Assembly (NCBI GenBank): GCA_017472575.1 | Contig: JAFUPX010000043.1 | Location: forward strand, 1-64,000 | Reading direction: 5' to 3' | DNA: 64,000 bases | Origin: Clostridia bacterium | Lineage (GTDB): Bacteria; Bacillota; Clostridia; Oscillospirales; Acutalibacteraceae | Part shown: one piece after another, positions 16,203-25,539 of the stretch | Layout of the letters: every line of letters starts with the position of its first letter | How positions within the stretch are numbered: the first letter of the stretch is position 1 | The notes under the pieces: model-generated | The model's input: only the letters and a program-made list of their open reading frames with translations | What the model was told of the DNA's origin: nothing | The model's database searches: none | Made by a program: the position numbers and the translations under genes

Positions 16203-17127
16203 TGTTCACGCTCATTCCAAGTTCAACCCTATTTCCCCGCAGCATATTTTCAGCGCTCATCTGCTTTCCGCCCTCGGGGATAACCTCTAAAATTTTAAGA
16301 CTTGTTCCCTCGCCGCAAGCAATAACCAAAGAATCGGTATTACCGATTACTGTTCCTGCTAAGGCTGAGGTATTTTCTCCCACAGCCGCTTTAACCACCT
16401 TTATTCTCTTTCCGTTTAAAAACAGAAAAGCGCAAGGCCAAGAATAGTAACCTCTAACCTCATTAAAGAGTTTAATTGCATTTTTATTAAAATCAAGCTG
16501 AGCCATTTCCTTTTTAATTATCGGAGCATAGCTTTCGCCTGTTTTGGGCTGTTTTGTTCTTTGTGCTGTGCCGTCAGCTATTTTTTGAACGGTAGAAACG
16601 AGAAGCTCGGCATTTAATACAGAAAGTCTCTCAAACAGCTCCTCTGCGGTTTCGTTTTCACCTATATCGGTCTCGACAGCTTCTATTATATCACCTGTAT
16701 CAATACCTTCGTCCATATACATAGCGGTAACACCGGTTTTTTTCTCTCCGCTGATAATCGACCACTGTATCGGAGAAGCTCCCCTGTACTTAGGCAGCAA
16801 CGAGGCATGACCGTTAAGACAGCCGAATTTCGGCAAATTAAGTATTTCTTTTGATAAAATTTTTCCGTAGGCTACAACAACTATTAGCTCAGGAGACAGC
16901 TCCTCTAATATTTCATAAGCCTCACCTGTTTTGAGAGAAGTCGGCTGATAAACTGTAATTCCCAATTCTTTAGCGCATACCTTTACCGGCGGTGCGGTTA
17001 AAATTCTCTTTCTGCCAACCGGCTTATCCGGCTGAGCAAAAACTCCGCATATATTATGTCCCGCGGCGTACAATGCCCTTAGCGCAGGTACAGCGTAATC
17101 GGGAGTTCCCATAAAAACTATATTCAT
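16195..17127 (-). CDS. fmt: methionyl-tRNA formyltransferase
   Basis: A 310-aa enzyme that formylates initiator Met-tRNA using 10-formyl-THF. Signs are FMGTPDYAVPALRAL at the N-terminus, the catalytic NGHASLLPKYRGASPIQW, and GVTAMYMDEGIDTGDI. The C-terminal OB-like domain binds tRNA. Its start shares one base with the def stop, so the two genes are translationally coupled; they act in sequence on the N-terminus of new proteins. Confidence 0.97.
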   Translation of the reverse strand: MNIVFMGTPDYAVPALRALYAAGHNICGVFAQPDKPVGRKRILTAPPVKVCAKELGITVYQPTSLKTGEAYEILEELSPELIVVVAYGKILSKEILNLPKFGCLNGHASLLPKYRGASPIQWSIISGEKKTGVTAMYMDEGIDTGDIIEAVETDIGENETAEELFERLSVLNAELLVSTVQKIADGTAQRTKQPKTGESYAPIIKKEMAQLDFNKNAIKLFNEVRGYYSWPCAFLFLNGKRIKVVKAAVGENTSALAGTVIGNTDSLVIACGEGTSLKILEVIPEGGKQMSAENMLRGNRVELGMSVNNG

Positions 17128-17579
17128 TATTCGTTCCCCTCAGGAGATAATTTATCTATATATAGTATACCGTCAAGATGGTCGATTTCGTGGCAGAAGG
17201 CTCTTGCCTTGAAGCCCTCGGCAGTAACAGTAAAGGTTTTTCCGTTTCTGTCCTGAGCTCTTACCGTAACGCTCATCGGTCTTTCAACCGTACCGCTCTC
17301 TCCGGGAACCGAAAGGCAACCCTCCGGTCCTATCTGGGAGCCGCTTTGCTCTAAGATAACGGGATTGATAAGCTCGATAAGCCCATCCCCCACATCAACA
17401 ACACAGTATCTGCGGAGTATTCCAACCTGAGGAGCGGCAAGTCCCACACCCTCGGCTTCATACATTGTATCCGCCATATCGTCGAGTATCATTGCAAGTC
17501 TGTCATCAAAGTTAAGCTGTGTACGGCAAATTTTTCTAAGTGCCGGATCGCCCTTTGTAACAATCTGTCTTATAGCCAT
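17127..17579 (-). CDS. def: peptide deformylase
   Basis: A 150-aa metalloenzyme that removes the formyl group from new proteins. All three motifs are seen: GVGLAAPQVGI, EGCLSVPG and CHEIDHLDG. The length and the tight motifs resemble type I/III deformylases. It lies 14 bp after priA and is coupled to fmt. Confidence 0.97.
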   Translation of the reverse strand: MAIRQIVTKGDPALRKICRTQLNFDDRLAMILDDMADTMYEAEGVGLAAPQVGILRRYCVVDVGDGLIELINPVILEQSGSQIGPEGCLSVPGESGTVERPMSVTVRAQDRNGKTFTVTAEGFKARAFCHEIDHLDGILYIDKLSPEGNE

Positions 17580-17593
17580 ATTTTTCTCCGTTT

Positions 17594-20014
17594 CTAAATA
17601 ATCGTTTCGGGATTAATATCTACAGATACTGTAACATCCCTGAGATTTTTTATATCAATAGCATTTCTAAGCATATCTCTGAACTGCTTGTTGTTTTTAC
17701 ATTTTATTATCATTCTAAAGCGATATTTGTTGTTTATTTTAGGCAGTGCCGCCGGAGACGGGCCTAAAATTATCAGCTTAATTTCATTATTTTTTTTATT
17801 TATTATTTCCTTAATTTTCCCAAAAATGCTTAATATTGCCTCATTTGCCATTTCCTTGCTTTGTGAAGAAGTAAAAACGGTACAAATATCGCAATACGGA
17901 GGGTAAATCATCAGCTTTCGGGTTAAAATCTCCTCTTTATAAAAGGAATCGTAATCCTGTCTTCTGGCTAATTCTATCAGATTTCCCTCAGGGTTTATTG
18001 TCTGAACAACAGCCTTTCCGGCAGCATCTCCTCTGCCCGCTCTGCCTACAACCTGAGTAAGCAATGAAAAGGTTCTCTCAAAGCTTCTGAAATCCTCACT
18101 GTAGGCGGCGGAATCCGCGCCCAAAACACCAACAAGAGTGACATTAGGAAAATCAAGTCCCTTTGCAACCATCTGGGTTCCAACCATTATATCATATTTT
18201 CCGCTTGCAAACTCGGTAAGAAAAGAAGAATATGATTCTCTTGAAACGGTACTGTCAGCGTCCACCCTCAAAATTTTAGCCTCAGGGAAAAGCAACCCTA
18301 ATTCCTCGGTTATCTTCTGAGTTCCCATTCCCATAAATTTCATATGCTCCTGTCCGCATTCGGGACAAGTGCTTTCAGCCTTTACGGAATATCCGCAGTA
18401 GTGGCACATAAGCCTTTTATTTGCCGAATGATAGGTTAACGATATACTGCAGTTAGGGCAAGCCGCCACATATCCGCAATCCGGACACGAAACATAGGTG
18501 TTATGACCTCTTCGGTTAAGAAGAACAATAACCTGCTTTTTATTTTTAAGCGCCTCGGCTATACCCTCGCAAAGCTCTCCGCTGATGCTTGATGAATTTC
18601 CTGAAAGAATTTCCTTTTTCATATCAACGGTAGAAACCTCGGGCAACTGCGCATTCCCGTATCTGTTTTTTAAGGTATAAAGGGAATATTTCCCCGATAA
18701 AGCGGCAGTGTAGCTTTCAACCGATGGGGTTGCAGAAGCCAAACACAAAAGTGCGCCTGTTTTAGCCGCTCTGTATTTTGCAAGGTCTCTTGCATGGAAT
18801 TTAGGATTTTTTTCGGATTTATATGTATGCTCCTGCTCCTCGTCCATTATAATAAGACCTAATTTTTTAAAAGGAGCAAAAACCGCACTCCGAGTTCCTA
18901 TAGCAATCAGAGCCTCGCCGTTTTTTATCCGTTTCCATTCGTCCATACGCTGACCTGCAGACATGGCACTGTGAAAAACAGCTATTTTGTTTCCGTAGCG
19001 GCTGCTGAATATATTTATCATCTGCGGAGTAAGCGCGATTTCGGGTACCATAAGTATAACACCTAAGCCCTTGTCGGTAACCTCGTCCGAAAGCTTTAAG
19101 AAAACCTGAGTTTTTCCTGAGCCTGTAACTCCGTAAAGCAGAGAAACTCCGCCGCAGCTTGAATTAATCTGATTAATCATTCCGGTAAACGCTGCGTTTT
19201 GCTCGTCGGTCAGCTGAATTTCACTGCGAACCGCGGGACGGATATTTCTGTAAGGAGTACGGAAAACCTCTTTTTCATAGGCAATGACTAAGTTTTTCTG
19301 TATAAGCGCATTTACAACAGATTCTGTAACCCCGGTAAAATATTTTAATTCCTTTACGCTTACACAGCCCGCATCTGCTATAACACCGAGTATTTCGCGC
19401 TGTCTTGCAGTGAGCTTAGGAAGATTTTCTTCCTCTGCTTCGGGAGATAAACGCACCCATTTTTGAGTTGCATCTCCCATTCTCCTTATAGGACTGCAGT
19501 TTTTTAAAACCGCTTCCTTTTCGGTTAAAGATGCAAGTAAATCTTCACTGTCCCCAAAGGTCTTTTTTATTTTATTTCCACCTATTTCCTTTGAAGCGAG
19601 AATAAAATCAAAAAGCTCCTTTTCTTGATCGTTTAATAAAGAGGATGAAGAAAATTCAGTATTAACAGTGTAATAATCAGCAAGTCGGTAGTTAATTCCG
19701 GCAGGAAGCATTGCCTTAACGGCGTCATAATAAGTACAAAAGGTATGCTCCTTCATATACTCACACATTCCCACAAGCTCATCGTTTAAAACAGGCTCTT
19801 TATCTATAACCGAAAAAACCTCTTTTAAGCCGTCAGTCTCTCCGGTGCAAACGGAAAGTATTATTCCCTGACGCTTTGTGTTTGCTCTGCCGAACGGAAC
19901 TACAACTCTGCTGCCCGGTCCGGGATTTTCATTTTCCGGCAAAGCATACGAATACCTTTTATCAAAGGCAAAGGTTGCTCCCTCAAGAGCCACCTCGGCT
20001 ATTTTGCCGAACAT
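17594..20014 (-). CDS. priA: primosomal replication-restart helicase PriA
   Basis: An 806-aa superfamily 2 helicase that reloads the replisome at stalled forks. The N-terminal DNA-binding region is followed by Walker A LLYGVTGSGKTQVF near residue 290 and Walker B IIMDEEQEHTYK. A zinc-binding insertion has paired Cys (CPDCGYVAACPNC and CHYCG...CPECG). The helicase C-terminal motif QVVGRAGRGD is intact. AGGAGGG lies before the ATG. In Bacillus coaBC stands between rpoZ and priA; here it is absent. Confidence 0.96.
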   Translation of the reverse strand: MFGKIAEVALEGATFAFDKRYSYALPENENPGPGSRVVVPFGRANTKRQGIILSVCTGETDGLKEVFSVIDKEPVLNDELVGMCEYMKEHTFCTYYDAVKAMLPAGINYRLADYYTVNTEFSSSSLLNDQEKELFDFILASKEIGGNKIKKTFGDSEDLLASLTEKEAVLKNCSPIRRMGDATQKWVRLSPEAEEENLPKLTARQREILGVIADAGCVSVKELKYFTGVTESVVNALIQKNLVIAYEKEVFRTPYRNIRPAVRSEIQLTDEQNAAFTGMINQINSSCGGVSLLYGVTGSGKTQVFLKLSDEVTDKGLGVILMVPEIALTPQMINIFSSRYGNKIAVFHSAMSAGQRMDEWKRIKNGEALIAIGTRSAVFAPFKKLGLIIMDEEQEHTYKSEKNPKFHARDLAKYRAAKTGALLCLASATPSVESYTAALSGKYSLYTLKNRYGNAQLPEVSTVDMKKEILSGNSSSISGELCEGIAEALKNKKQVIVLLNRRGHNTYVSCPDCGYVAACPNCSISLTYHSANKRLMCHYCGYSVKAESTCPECGQEHMKFMGMGTQKITEELGLLFPEAKILRVDADSTVSRESYSSFLTEFASGKYDIMVGTQMVAKGLDFPNVTLVGVLGADSAAYSEDFRSFERTFSLLTQVVGRAGRGDAAGKAVVQTINPEGNLIELARRQDYDSFYKEEILTRKLMIYPPYCDICTVFTSSQSKEMANEAILSIFGKIKEIINKKNNEIKLIILGPSPAALPKINNKYRFRMIIKCKNNKQFRDMLRNAIDIKNLRDVTVSVDINPETII

Positions 20015-20038
20015 AAAATCCCTCCTGAGTGTTATTTT

Positions 20039-20221
20039 TTAGTTTTCTTCTATCTCGCTTGCCAGCTTATCTATAGCAATACTTACAGGCTTTTCAATAA
20101 GAATATCTCCCATATCCTCTGCTTTTCGAGCAACCTCACGGGCAGTATGAGCGATATCAATTACCAAACGGTAACGGTTATCATAGTTTTCAATCAATTT
20201 TCCTATATTGGGATTTAACAT
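20039..20221 (-). CDS. rpoZ: DNA-directed RNA polymerase omega subunit
   Basis: A 60-aa protein that begins [20 protein letters not shown] and has the omega core IDIAHTAREVAR and KPVSIAIDKLASE. Omega supports beta' folding and core assembly. Its start overlaps the gmk stop by 7 bp, and gmk-rpoZ linkage is nearly universal in Bacillota. Confidence 0.93.
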   Translation of the reverse strand: MLNPNIGKLIENYDNRYRLVIDIAHTAREVARKAEDMGDILIEKPVSIAIDKLASEIEEN

Positions 20222-20838
20222 TTTTCAAGCACCTCATCTATAATATATCTTATTCTGTCAAGCTTTAAGCGCTGGCTTAAAATAATTGACATTATATCGT
20301 CAACAGCAGTATCTATATCATCATTTATAACAATATAATCATACTCTGAAGCCCGTTCTATCTCTCTGAGAGAATTATTCATTCTCTCTGCCACGATTTC
20401 GGCAGACTCAGTCCCTCTGCCGCTGAGTCTCCTTTCAAGCTCATCAAACGAAGGAGGCATTATAAATATACTTACTGCCTCCGGCATTTTTTCTCTTATC
20501 TTTTCAGCACCGTTAACATCAACCTCGATTACCATATCGCAACCGTTTTCAACAGCCTGCATTACAGGAGCTTTGGGAGTACCGTAATAGTTACCTACAT
20601 ATCTGTTATGCTCTAAAAGCTCATCGCGCTCTATCATTCCGAGAAATTCTTCTTTTGTTATAAAGTTATATTTCTCGCCCTGCTTTTCGCCCTCTCTCAT
20701 TCCCCTTGTTATGCAGGAGATTGAGAATTTAATCTCAGGCATTTTTTCAAACAGCTTAACAAGTAAGGTATCCTTGCCTGAACCTGACGGACCCGAAACA
20801 ATAAAAACTCCGCCTTTATTCATCATCGCCTTCGTCAT
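20215..20838 (-). CDS. gmk: guanylate kinase
   Basis: A 207-aa enzyme converting GMP to GDP. Walker A is [12 protein letters not shown]; typical GMP-binding segments are [11 protein letters not shown] and [12 protein letters not shown], followed by [15 protein letters not shown] 20838 is used because GAGGAGGG lies 8 bases upstream; it overlaps the remA end by 23 bp. A longer frame from 20856 lacks a ribosome site. Confidence 0.96.
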   Translation of the reverse strand: MTKAMMNKGGVFIVSGPSGSGKDTLLVKLFEKMPEIKFSISCITRGMREGEKQGEKYNFITKEEFLGMIERDELLEHNRYVGNYYGTPKAPVMQAVENGCDMVIEVDVNGAEKIREKMPEAVSIFIMPPSFDELERRLSGRGTESAEIVAERMNNSLREIERASEYDYIVINDDIDTAVDDIMSIILSQRLKLDRIRYIIDEVLEKC

Positions 20839-21085
20839 AAGTTTTGCCCTCCTCATCTGTCATTCTGTTTGCCACTGTTTCCGACTGCAGATAGGTAAGT
20901 ATGATATGGTCACTGTCGGTAATGATAACCGCTCTTGTACGGCGGCCGTGGGTTGCGTCAATCAATGTGCCGCGCTCCTTAGCCTCCTGAATAATACGCT
21001 TTATAGGCGCCGACTCAGGGCTAACAATTGCAACCATCCTGTTTGCCGATACCATATTTCCAAATCCTATATTAACAAGCTTCAT
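20816..21085 (-). CDS. remA: extracellular matrix regulator RemA (DUF370)
   Basis: An 89-aa DUF370 protein. [20 protein letters not shown] and the Arg-rich [18 protein letters not shown] match RemA, which in Bacillus binds DNA in front of matrix and osmoprotection genes. The yicC-remA-gmk order is conserved. The C-terminal acidic tail ([13 protein letters not shown]) overlaps the gmk start region. Confidence 0.94.
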   Translation of the reverse strand: MKLVNIGFGNMVSANRMVAIVSPESAPIKRIIQEAKERGTLIDATHGRRTRAVIITDSDHIILTYLQSETVANRMTDEEGKTYDEGDDE

Positions 21086-21093
21086 ATTTTCAC

Positions 21094-21972
21094 CTATTCT
21101 ATATTCTGTATCTGTTCTCTTATCTTTTCTATTTCGGATTTGATATCAACAACCGTATGGGCAATATCTATATCCTGAGCCTTTGAGCCAATCGTGTTTG
21201 CCTCGCGGTTCATTTCCTGAACAATAAAATCAAGCTTTCTGCCAACAGCCTCTGGGGTTTCCATAAGCCCCAAAAGCTGGGAAATATGACTGCGTAGCCT
21301 TACAGTTTCTTCGGCAACTGCTACCTTATCGGCAAAAACAGCGGTTTCTGTAAGCAGACGCTGTTCATCAACCTTAATATCACCTAAAAGCTCTTTTATC
21401 TTCTGCTCAATTTTTTCTCTGTATTCCTTAACGGTTTCAGGAGAACGATTCTCTACAAATTCAACCTTTTTAAGTATATAATCAGCTCTTGAAGAGACAT
21501 CTGCAAAAAGCTTTTCGCCCTCTTTTTCTCTCATAGCCACAAAGGCATCAAGCGCCAACTCTGCAACCTTTAGCACAGCCTCGGTAACGGTTTCATCAGA
21601 AAGCTGTTGCTGCCTTACCTTGAACATATCAGGCAGCCCTATTAAAGAAGAAACCTTAACATCATTTTTAAGACCGTATTTCTTTGCGGTTTTTTTAAGC
21701 TCTCCTATATAAGCCTCTGCCAAAGAAGAATTAATTTCAACAACAGCTGAGGACTGCGAATTATCCTCTATCAACACCGAAGCCTCTATTTTTCCTCTCG
21801 TAACTCTTTGCTTGCAAAGGTTACTGAGCTTTTCATCCAAAAAACCGTATACTCTGGGTATTCTTGAAGAAAACTCAAAATACCTATGATTAACAGCTTT
21901 GAACTCAACGGTAACCGTTAAATCTCCAACGGTTTCCTTGGCTCTGCCGAAGCCGGTCATACTCCTTACCAT
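21094..21972 (-). CDS. yicC: YicC-family endoribonuclease
   Basis: A 292-aa protein beginning [13 protein letters not shown], the invariant N-terminus of the YicC/YloC family, and ending with [22 protein letters not shown]. Members have been described as RNA-cleaving enzymes and as helpers of small-RNA decay. A conserved [12 protein letters not shown] motif lies near residue 245. It is the first gene of the large minus-strand operon, with a promoter upstream. GGAAGTG lies before the ATG. Confidence 0.93.
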   Translation of the reverse strand: MVRSMTGFGRAKETVGDLTVTVEFKAVNHRYFEFSSRIPRVYGFLDEKLSNLCKQRVTRGKIEASVLIEDNSQSSAVVEINSSLAEAYIGELKKTAKKYGLKNDVKVSSLIGLPDMFKVRQQQLSDETVTEAVLKVAELALDAFVAMREKEGEKLFADVSSRADYILKKVEFVENRSPETVKEYREKIEQKIKELLGDIKVDEQRLLTETAVFADKVAVAEETVRLRSHISQLLGLMETPEAVGRKLDFIVQEMNREANTIGSKAQDIDIAHTVVDIKSEIEKIREQIQNIE

Positions 21973-22018
21973 TAACTATCACTTCCAAATATGCTATTAC
22001 TCCATATTAATTCATATT

Positions 22019-22048
22019 ATTTTACCAAAAAAGTACCCCAAATGTCAA
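22019..22048 (-). promoter_or_regulatory. promoter of the yicC-to-rsgA operon
   Basis: Minus strand: TTGACA (22043-22048), 18-bp spacer, TAAAAT (22019-22024). It serves a run of 12 closely spaced or overlapping genes. Confidence 0.75.
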
Positions 22049-22095
22049 CCTTTAAGCCACTTTGTAACCTTTTTTTAACATTTAGGATAAAAAAA

Positions 22096-22121
22096 CAGAC
22101 AGCGGCTTTAACCGCTGCCTG
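22096..22121 (-). terminator. terminator of the small exported protein gene
   Basis: CAGACAGCGGC and GCCGC-type arms (CAGGCAGCGG on the minus strand) form a ~10-bp stem followed by TTTTTTT on the minus strand. Confidence 0.85.
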
Positions 22122-22140
22122 AAATATGTTTTAAAATAAA

Positions 22141-22626
22141 TTATTTAGCAAGCTGTTTCTTAGCAACAACACCGCAAGCTACTGCAGCCATCATCATAAG
22201 AACAACACCGGCAACCGCATCAGCAGTAGAAGGAGATGTTGTTGATGTTGAAGTGGATGTAGGAGAAGTAACCTTTCCGTCATAGTTACCGCAAACAACG
22301 ATATCAGCCAAGGGCTTGATTACCGCATTGGAAGCAGCCTTATTACCGGAAACATAAACATAATCTTTGCCCTCAACAGCCTCTTTAGCAACTCCGTTTA
22401 CAAGAACATAAACAGACCAACTGTTGAACTTACCCTTTGCAGAATCCGCATTTACAGAAATTGTTCCGTCTTTCTTAACAACAACATTCTCTTTCGTGGC
22501 GTTTTGACCGTTAATAACGGTTACATTTGTAACCTCGCTGGCTGACGCACTGTCAAGAGCAAACGCTGTTACGGAGAAAGACATCACCATAACAAGAGCG
22601 AAAACCAAAGCAATAATTTTTTTCAT
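22141..22626 (-). CDS. small exported protein with C-terminal membrane anchor
   Basis: A 161-aa protein. Residues 1-23 form a signal peptide (MKKIIALVFALVMVMSFSV, cleavage expected after AFA). Residues ~25-115 form a beta-rich domain. A Ser/Thr/Pro linker (SPTSTSTSTTSPST) follows, then a hydrophobic stretch of ~20 residues and KKQLAK. The tail resembles sortase-sorted proteins, but the motif reads SPSTAD rather than LPxTG-like, so it may simply be a membrane anchor. GGGAGG lies before the ATG. It has its own strong promoter and terminator, so it is a single-gene unit. No family recognised. Confidence 0.75.
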   Translation of the reverse strand: MKKIIALVFALVMVMSFSVTAFALDSASASEVTNVTVINGQNATKENVVVKKDGTISVNADSAKGKFNSWSVYVLVNGVAKEAVEGKDYVYVSGNKAASNAVIKPLADIVVCGNYDGKVTSPTSTSTSTTSPSTADAVAGVVLMMMAAVACGVVAKKQLAK

Positions 22627-22659
22627 GGATAAACCTCCCTAAGAATAATCTTTGTTCAT

Positions 22660-22688
22660 ATTATAACATTGAAAATTTTAAATGTAAA
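22660..22688 (-). promoter_or_regulatory. promoter of the small exported protein gene
   Basis: Minus strand: TTTACA (22683-22688), 17-bp spacer, TATAAT (22660-22665). Confidence 0.85.
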
Positions 22689-22733
22689 GATTTTTTTGGA
22701 AATTTTTTTACTTTTTCAAAAGAATATTTAAGA

Positions 22734-22999
22734 TTGTATATCTCGACAAAATATGATATACTTTTTTAGATAAAATTTTGGAGACCGATAACATTATGGG
22801 AAACATATTTAAAAACATAATAGTAAAACTTTAAAAGTAACAGGTAAATATTGTATTTAACAGCAAAATTGAAAGCGGAGCTATAGGCAGAAATCCCACT
22901 ACCTATGAATCCCCTCTTAATCTATCCTTTGCATTTAAGCTAAAGGTACAGGCAATTACTCAGGGGATTGTTGATTATTTTCGTTCAATAAAATCTTGA
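22734..22999 (+). pseudogene. possible decayed gene with an intact promoter
   Basis: A promoter (TTGTAT 22734-22739, 17 bp, TATACT 22757-22762) leads to GGAG and ATG 22796. That frame stops after 12 codons (MGNIFKNIIVKL). From 22841 a second frame stays open for 52 codons to a TGA at 22997, without a good start. It encodes a protein-like segment (SGAIGRNPTTYESPLNLSFA then KVQAITQGIVDYF). The coding-like residue pattern suggests a 5'-damaged remnant, perhaps of a secreted enzyme, but I cannot name the family. The TGA overlaps the -35 of the purA promoter. A small RNA is the other possibility. Confidence 0.4.
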
Positions 23000-23024
23000 A
23001 CTATGGTTTTAAGTATTGTATAAT
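22996..23024 (+). promoter_or_regulatory. promoter of purA
   Basis: TTGAAC (22996-23001), 17-bp spacer, TATAAT (23019-23024). The leader is about 25 bases, too short for a purine riboswitch. Confidence 0.85.
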
Positions 23025-23056
23025 ATAATATATTTTTATTTTCGGTGGCGATAATT

Positions 23057-24334
23057 ATGGTAAAAGCAGTTGTAGGAGCTAACTGGGGAGACGAAGGCAA
23101 GGGTAAAATCACCGATATGCTGGCAGGCAATGCAGATATCGTAGTCCGCTTTCAGGGCGGAGCAAATGCAGGTCATACCATTAAAAACAAATACGGTAAA
23201 TTTGCTTTACACACTCTTCCCTCCGGTGTTTTCAACGAAGGAGTTATAAACTGTATAGGCAACGGTGTTGCTTTGGATGTTGAAAAGCTCCTTAAGGAAT
23301 ATGACGATGTAATCAAGGCAGGTGTTCCAAAGCCCAAGCTGATGATTTCGGAGCGCTGTCAAATGATAATGCCTTACCACGTGCTTTTTGATGTTTATGA
23401 GGAAGAGCGTCTCGGCAAAGCAAGCTTCGGCTCAACAAAATCAGGTATTGCTCCCTTTTATTCGGATAAATATGCTAAAATCGGTTTTCAGGTATGCGAG
23501 CTGTTTGACGAGGAGGCTTTAAAAGAAAAACTTAAAAGAGTTCTTGAGGTAAAGAATATACTTATTGAGAATCTATATCATAAAGAGCCTCTCTCTGTTG
23601 ACGAAATATTTGAAAAAATGATGAGCTGGAAAAACGGTATTGCAGACCTTGTAGGAGATGTCCGCAAGCTTGTATATGAGGCGGACAAAGCAGGAAAAAC
23701 CGTTCTTCTTGAAGGTCAGTTGGGCTCTCTTAAGGATACCGACCACGGAATTTATCCGATGGTAACCTCCTCTAACACGATTGCCGGCTACGGCGCTGTA
23801 GGAGCCGGAGTTCCGCCTTATGCGATAAAGGAAATCTACACAGTTATTAAAGCATACTCCTCAGCAGTAGGGGCAGGAGCCTTTGTAAGCGAGATTTTCG
23901 GCGACGAAGCAAAGGCTATGCGTGACCACGGAGGAGACGGCGGCGAATACGGTGCAACTACCGGAAGACCGAGAAGAATGGGCTGGTTTGACTGTGTTGC
24001 AACACGCTACGGTTGCGAAGTTCAGGGTACTACCCATGCAATATTAACCGTTGTGGACGCTTTGAGCTATCTTGATGAAATTAAAATATGCACAGGCTAT
24101 GAGATAAACGGTAAAATAACAAAGGACTTCCCTGTTACAGGTCTTCTTGAAAAGGCAAAGCCGGTTCTCGTTACTCTCCCCGGCTGGAAATGCGATATAA
24201 CGGGAATAACGGAATATAAGAATTTGCCGGAAAACTGCCGCAATTATATTCAATTTATCGAAAAAGAAATCGGATTTAAAATAACAATGGTAAGCAACGG
24301 TCCCGCAAGAGAAAACATTATTGTAAAGGAATAA
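23057..24334 (+). CDS. purA: adenylosuccinate synthetase
   Basis: A 425-aa enzyme that joins IMP and aspartate using GTP, the first committed step to AMP. The N-terminal VVGANWGDEGKGKITD carries the GTP loop and catalytic Asp; GGANAGHTI carries the catalytic His. Also present are GSTKSGIAPFYSDK, LLEGQLGSLKD and TTGRPRRMGWFD. ATG 23057 is used; an in-frame GTG at 23045 coincides with the ribosome site (CGGTGG). It heads a six-gene plus-strand cluster. Confidence 0.97.
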   Translation: MVKAVVGANWGDEGKGKITDMLAGNADIVVRFQGGANAGHTIKNKYGKFALHTLPSGVFNEGVINCIGNGVALDVEKLLKEYDDVIKAGVPKPKLMISERCQMIMPYHVLFDVYEEERLGKASFGSTKSGIAPFYSDKYAKIGFQVCELFDEEALKEKLKRVLEVKNILIENLYHKEPLSVDEIFEKMMSWKNGIADLVGDVRKLVYEADKAGKTVLLEGQLGSLKDTDHGIYPMVTSSNTIAGYGAVGAGVPPYAIKEIYTVIKAYSSAVGAGAFVSEIFGDEAKAMRDHGGDGGEYGATTGRPRRMGWFDCVATRYGCEVQGTTHAILTVVDALSYLDEIKICTGYEINGKITKDFPVTGLLEKAKPVLVTLPGWKCDITGITEYKNLPENCRNYIQFIEKEIGFKITMVSNGPARENIIVKE

Positions 24335-24338
24335 CGAT

Positions 24339-25310
24339 ATGAATTTTACACCTGTTGATAACAAAGGTCTTGTAGACGGCTTCTGCATAATCAAATCGGT
24401 TGACCGAAAGACCTCCTCAAAAGGCGATACGTATCTTGATTTCACTTTAGGTGACAGCGATGGCGAAATAAACGCAAAGCTATGGAGATATGTTGAAGAA
24501 ATACACGGCAGTTATGAAGCAAATGAGATAGTTAAAGTAAGAGGAACAATATCTCCCTATAACGGAACCGACCAACTCAGAATAGAGCGAATACGCAAGG
24601 CTCAGGAGAGTGACGGTATCCACCCTGAGGATTTTGTTAAATCAGCTTCATATTCGGGCGAAGATATGCTTAATGAACTAATGACAGAAGCGGAAAGCTT
24701 TTCAGACAGTGAGCTTAAAATCCTTGTAACAGAAATTCTTAAGGATAAACGCAATGCTTTGCTTTACTGGCCTGCCGCCTTTAAGCTTCATCACGCAGTA
24801 CGCGGAGGATTGTTGTTGCACACCCTTTCTATAGTAAAGCTTTGCAAAGCGGTATGCGAAATTTATCCTTTTGTTGATAAAGAGCTTTTGATAACCGGAG
24901 CTATTCTTCACGATATTGCAAAGCTTGATGAATTTGTTGTTACTGACACAGGTATAGCCTCCGGATACTCGGTTGACGGAAACCTTTTAGGTCACCTTAC
25001 AATGGGCGCTATGACGGTTAATAAATATGCTGAAAAGCTCAATATAAGCCGAGAAACCGCCACACTTGTTGAGCATATGATTCTTTCTCACCACGGTGAG
25101 CCGGAATTTGGTGCCGCGGTTAGACCTATGTTTATTGAAGCGGAGCTTTTAAGCGAGCTTGACCTTATGGATTCAAGGGTTTATGAAATGCGTGAGGCAG
25201 TATCTTCAGCCAAGCCTAATGATTTTTCAGGCAGAGTTTGGGCAATGGATAACCGCAAGCTCTACAATCATTCAAGAACTGACTTGAATAAAGAAACAAA
25301 ACTTTTCTAA
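24339..25310 (+). CDS. yhaM: YhaM-like 3'-5' exoribonuclease
   Basis: A 323-aa protein with an N-terminal OB fold (DFTLGDSDGEINAKLWR, RGTISPYNGTDQLRIERI) and an HD phosphohydrolase domain (HHAVRGGLLLHTLSI, AILHDIAKLDEF, MILSHHGEPEFGA). OB plus HD is the YhaM arrangement; YhaM degrades single-stranded RNA or DNA with Mn/Co. It starts 4 bp after purA. The gene symbol rests on this architecture. Confidence 0.88.
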   Translation: MNFTPVDNKGLVDGFCIIKSVDRKTSSKGDTYLDFTLGDSDGEINAKLWRYVEEIHGSYEANEIVKVRGTISPYNGTDQLRIERIRKAQESDGIHPEDFVKSASYSGEDMLNELMTEAESFSDSELKILVTEILKDKRNALLYWPAAFKLHHAVRGGLLLHTLSIVKLCKAVCEIYPFVDKELLITGAILHDIAKLDEFVVTDTGIASGYSVDGNLLGHLTMGAMTVNKYAEKLNISRETATLVEHMILSHHGEPEFGAAVRPMFIEAELLSELDLMDSRVYEMREAVSSAKPNDFSGRVWAMDNRKLYNHSRTDLNKETKLF

Positions 25311-25338
25311 AAATAATAAAAAGAAAGAGGAAATAAAA

Positions 25339-25539
25339 ATGAAAATTACAAAAGATATGCTTATCGGAGAAGTACTTGATATTGATACAGGCGCCGCTGA
25401 ATTCTTTTTTGAAATCGGTATGCACTGTCTTGGATGCCCTGCTTCAAGAGGCGAAACAATTGAGCAGGCTTGCGCTGTTCACGGAACAGATTGCGAAGCA
25501 CTCCTTGAAAAACTGAACAAGTATTTTGAAAATAAATAA
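25339..25539 (+). CDS. DUF1858 domain protein (putative redox disulfide protein)
   Basis: A 66-aa protein. The core ITKDMLIGEVLDIDTGAAEF followed by GMHCLGCPASRGETIEQACA matches the DUF1858 domain, which carries a conserved CxxC (CLGC) and a third Cys. It is found as a single-domain protein in anaerobes and is proposed to have redox or metal functions. The stop shares one base with the trmK start. Confidence 0.85.
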   Translation: MKITKDMLIGEVLDIDTGAAEFFFEIGMHCLGCPASRGETIEQACAVHGTDCEALLEKLNKYFENK

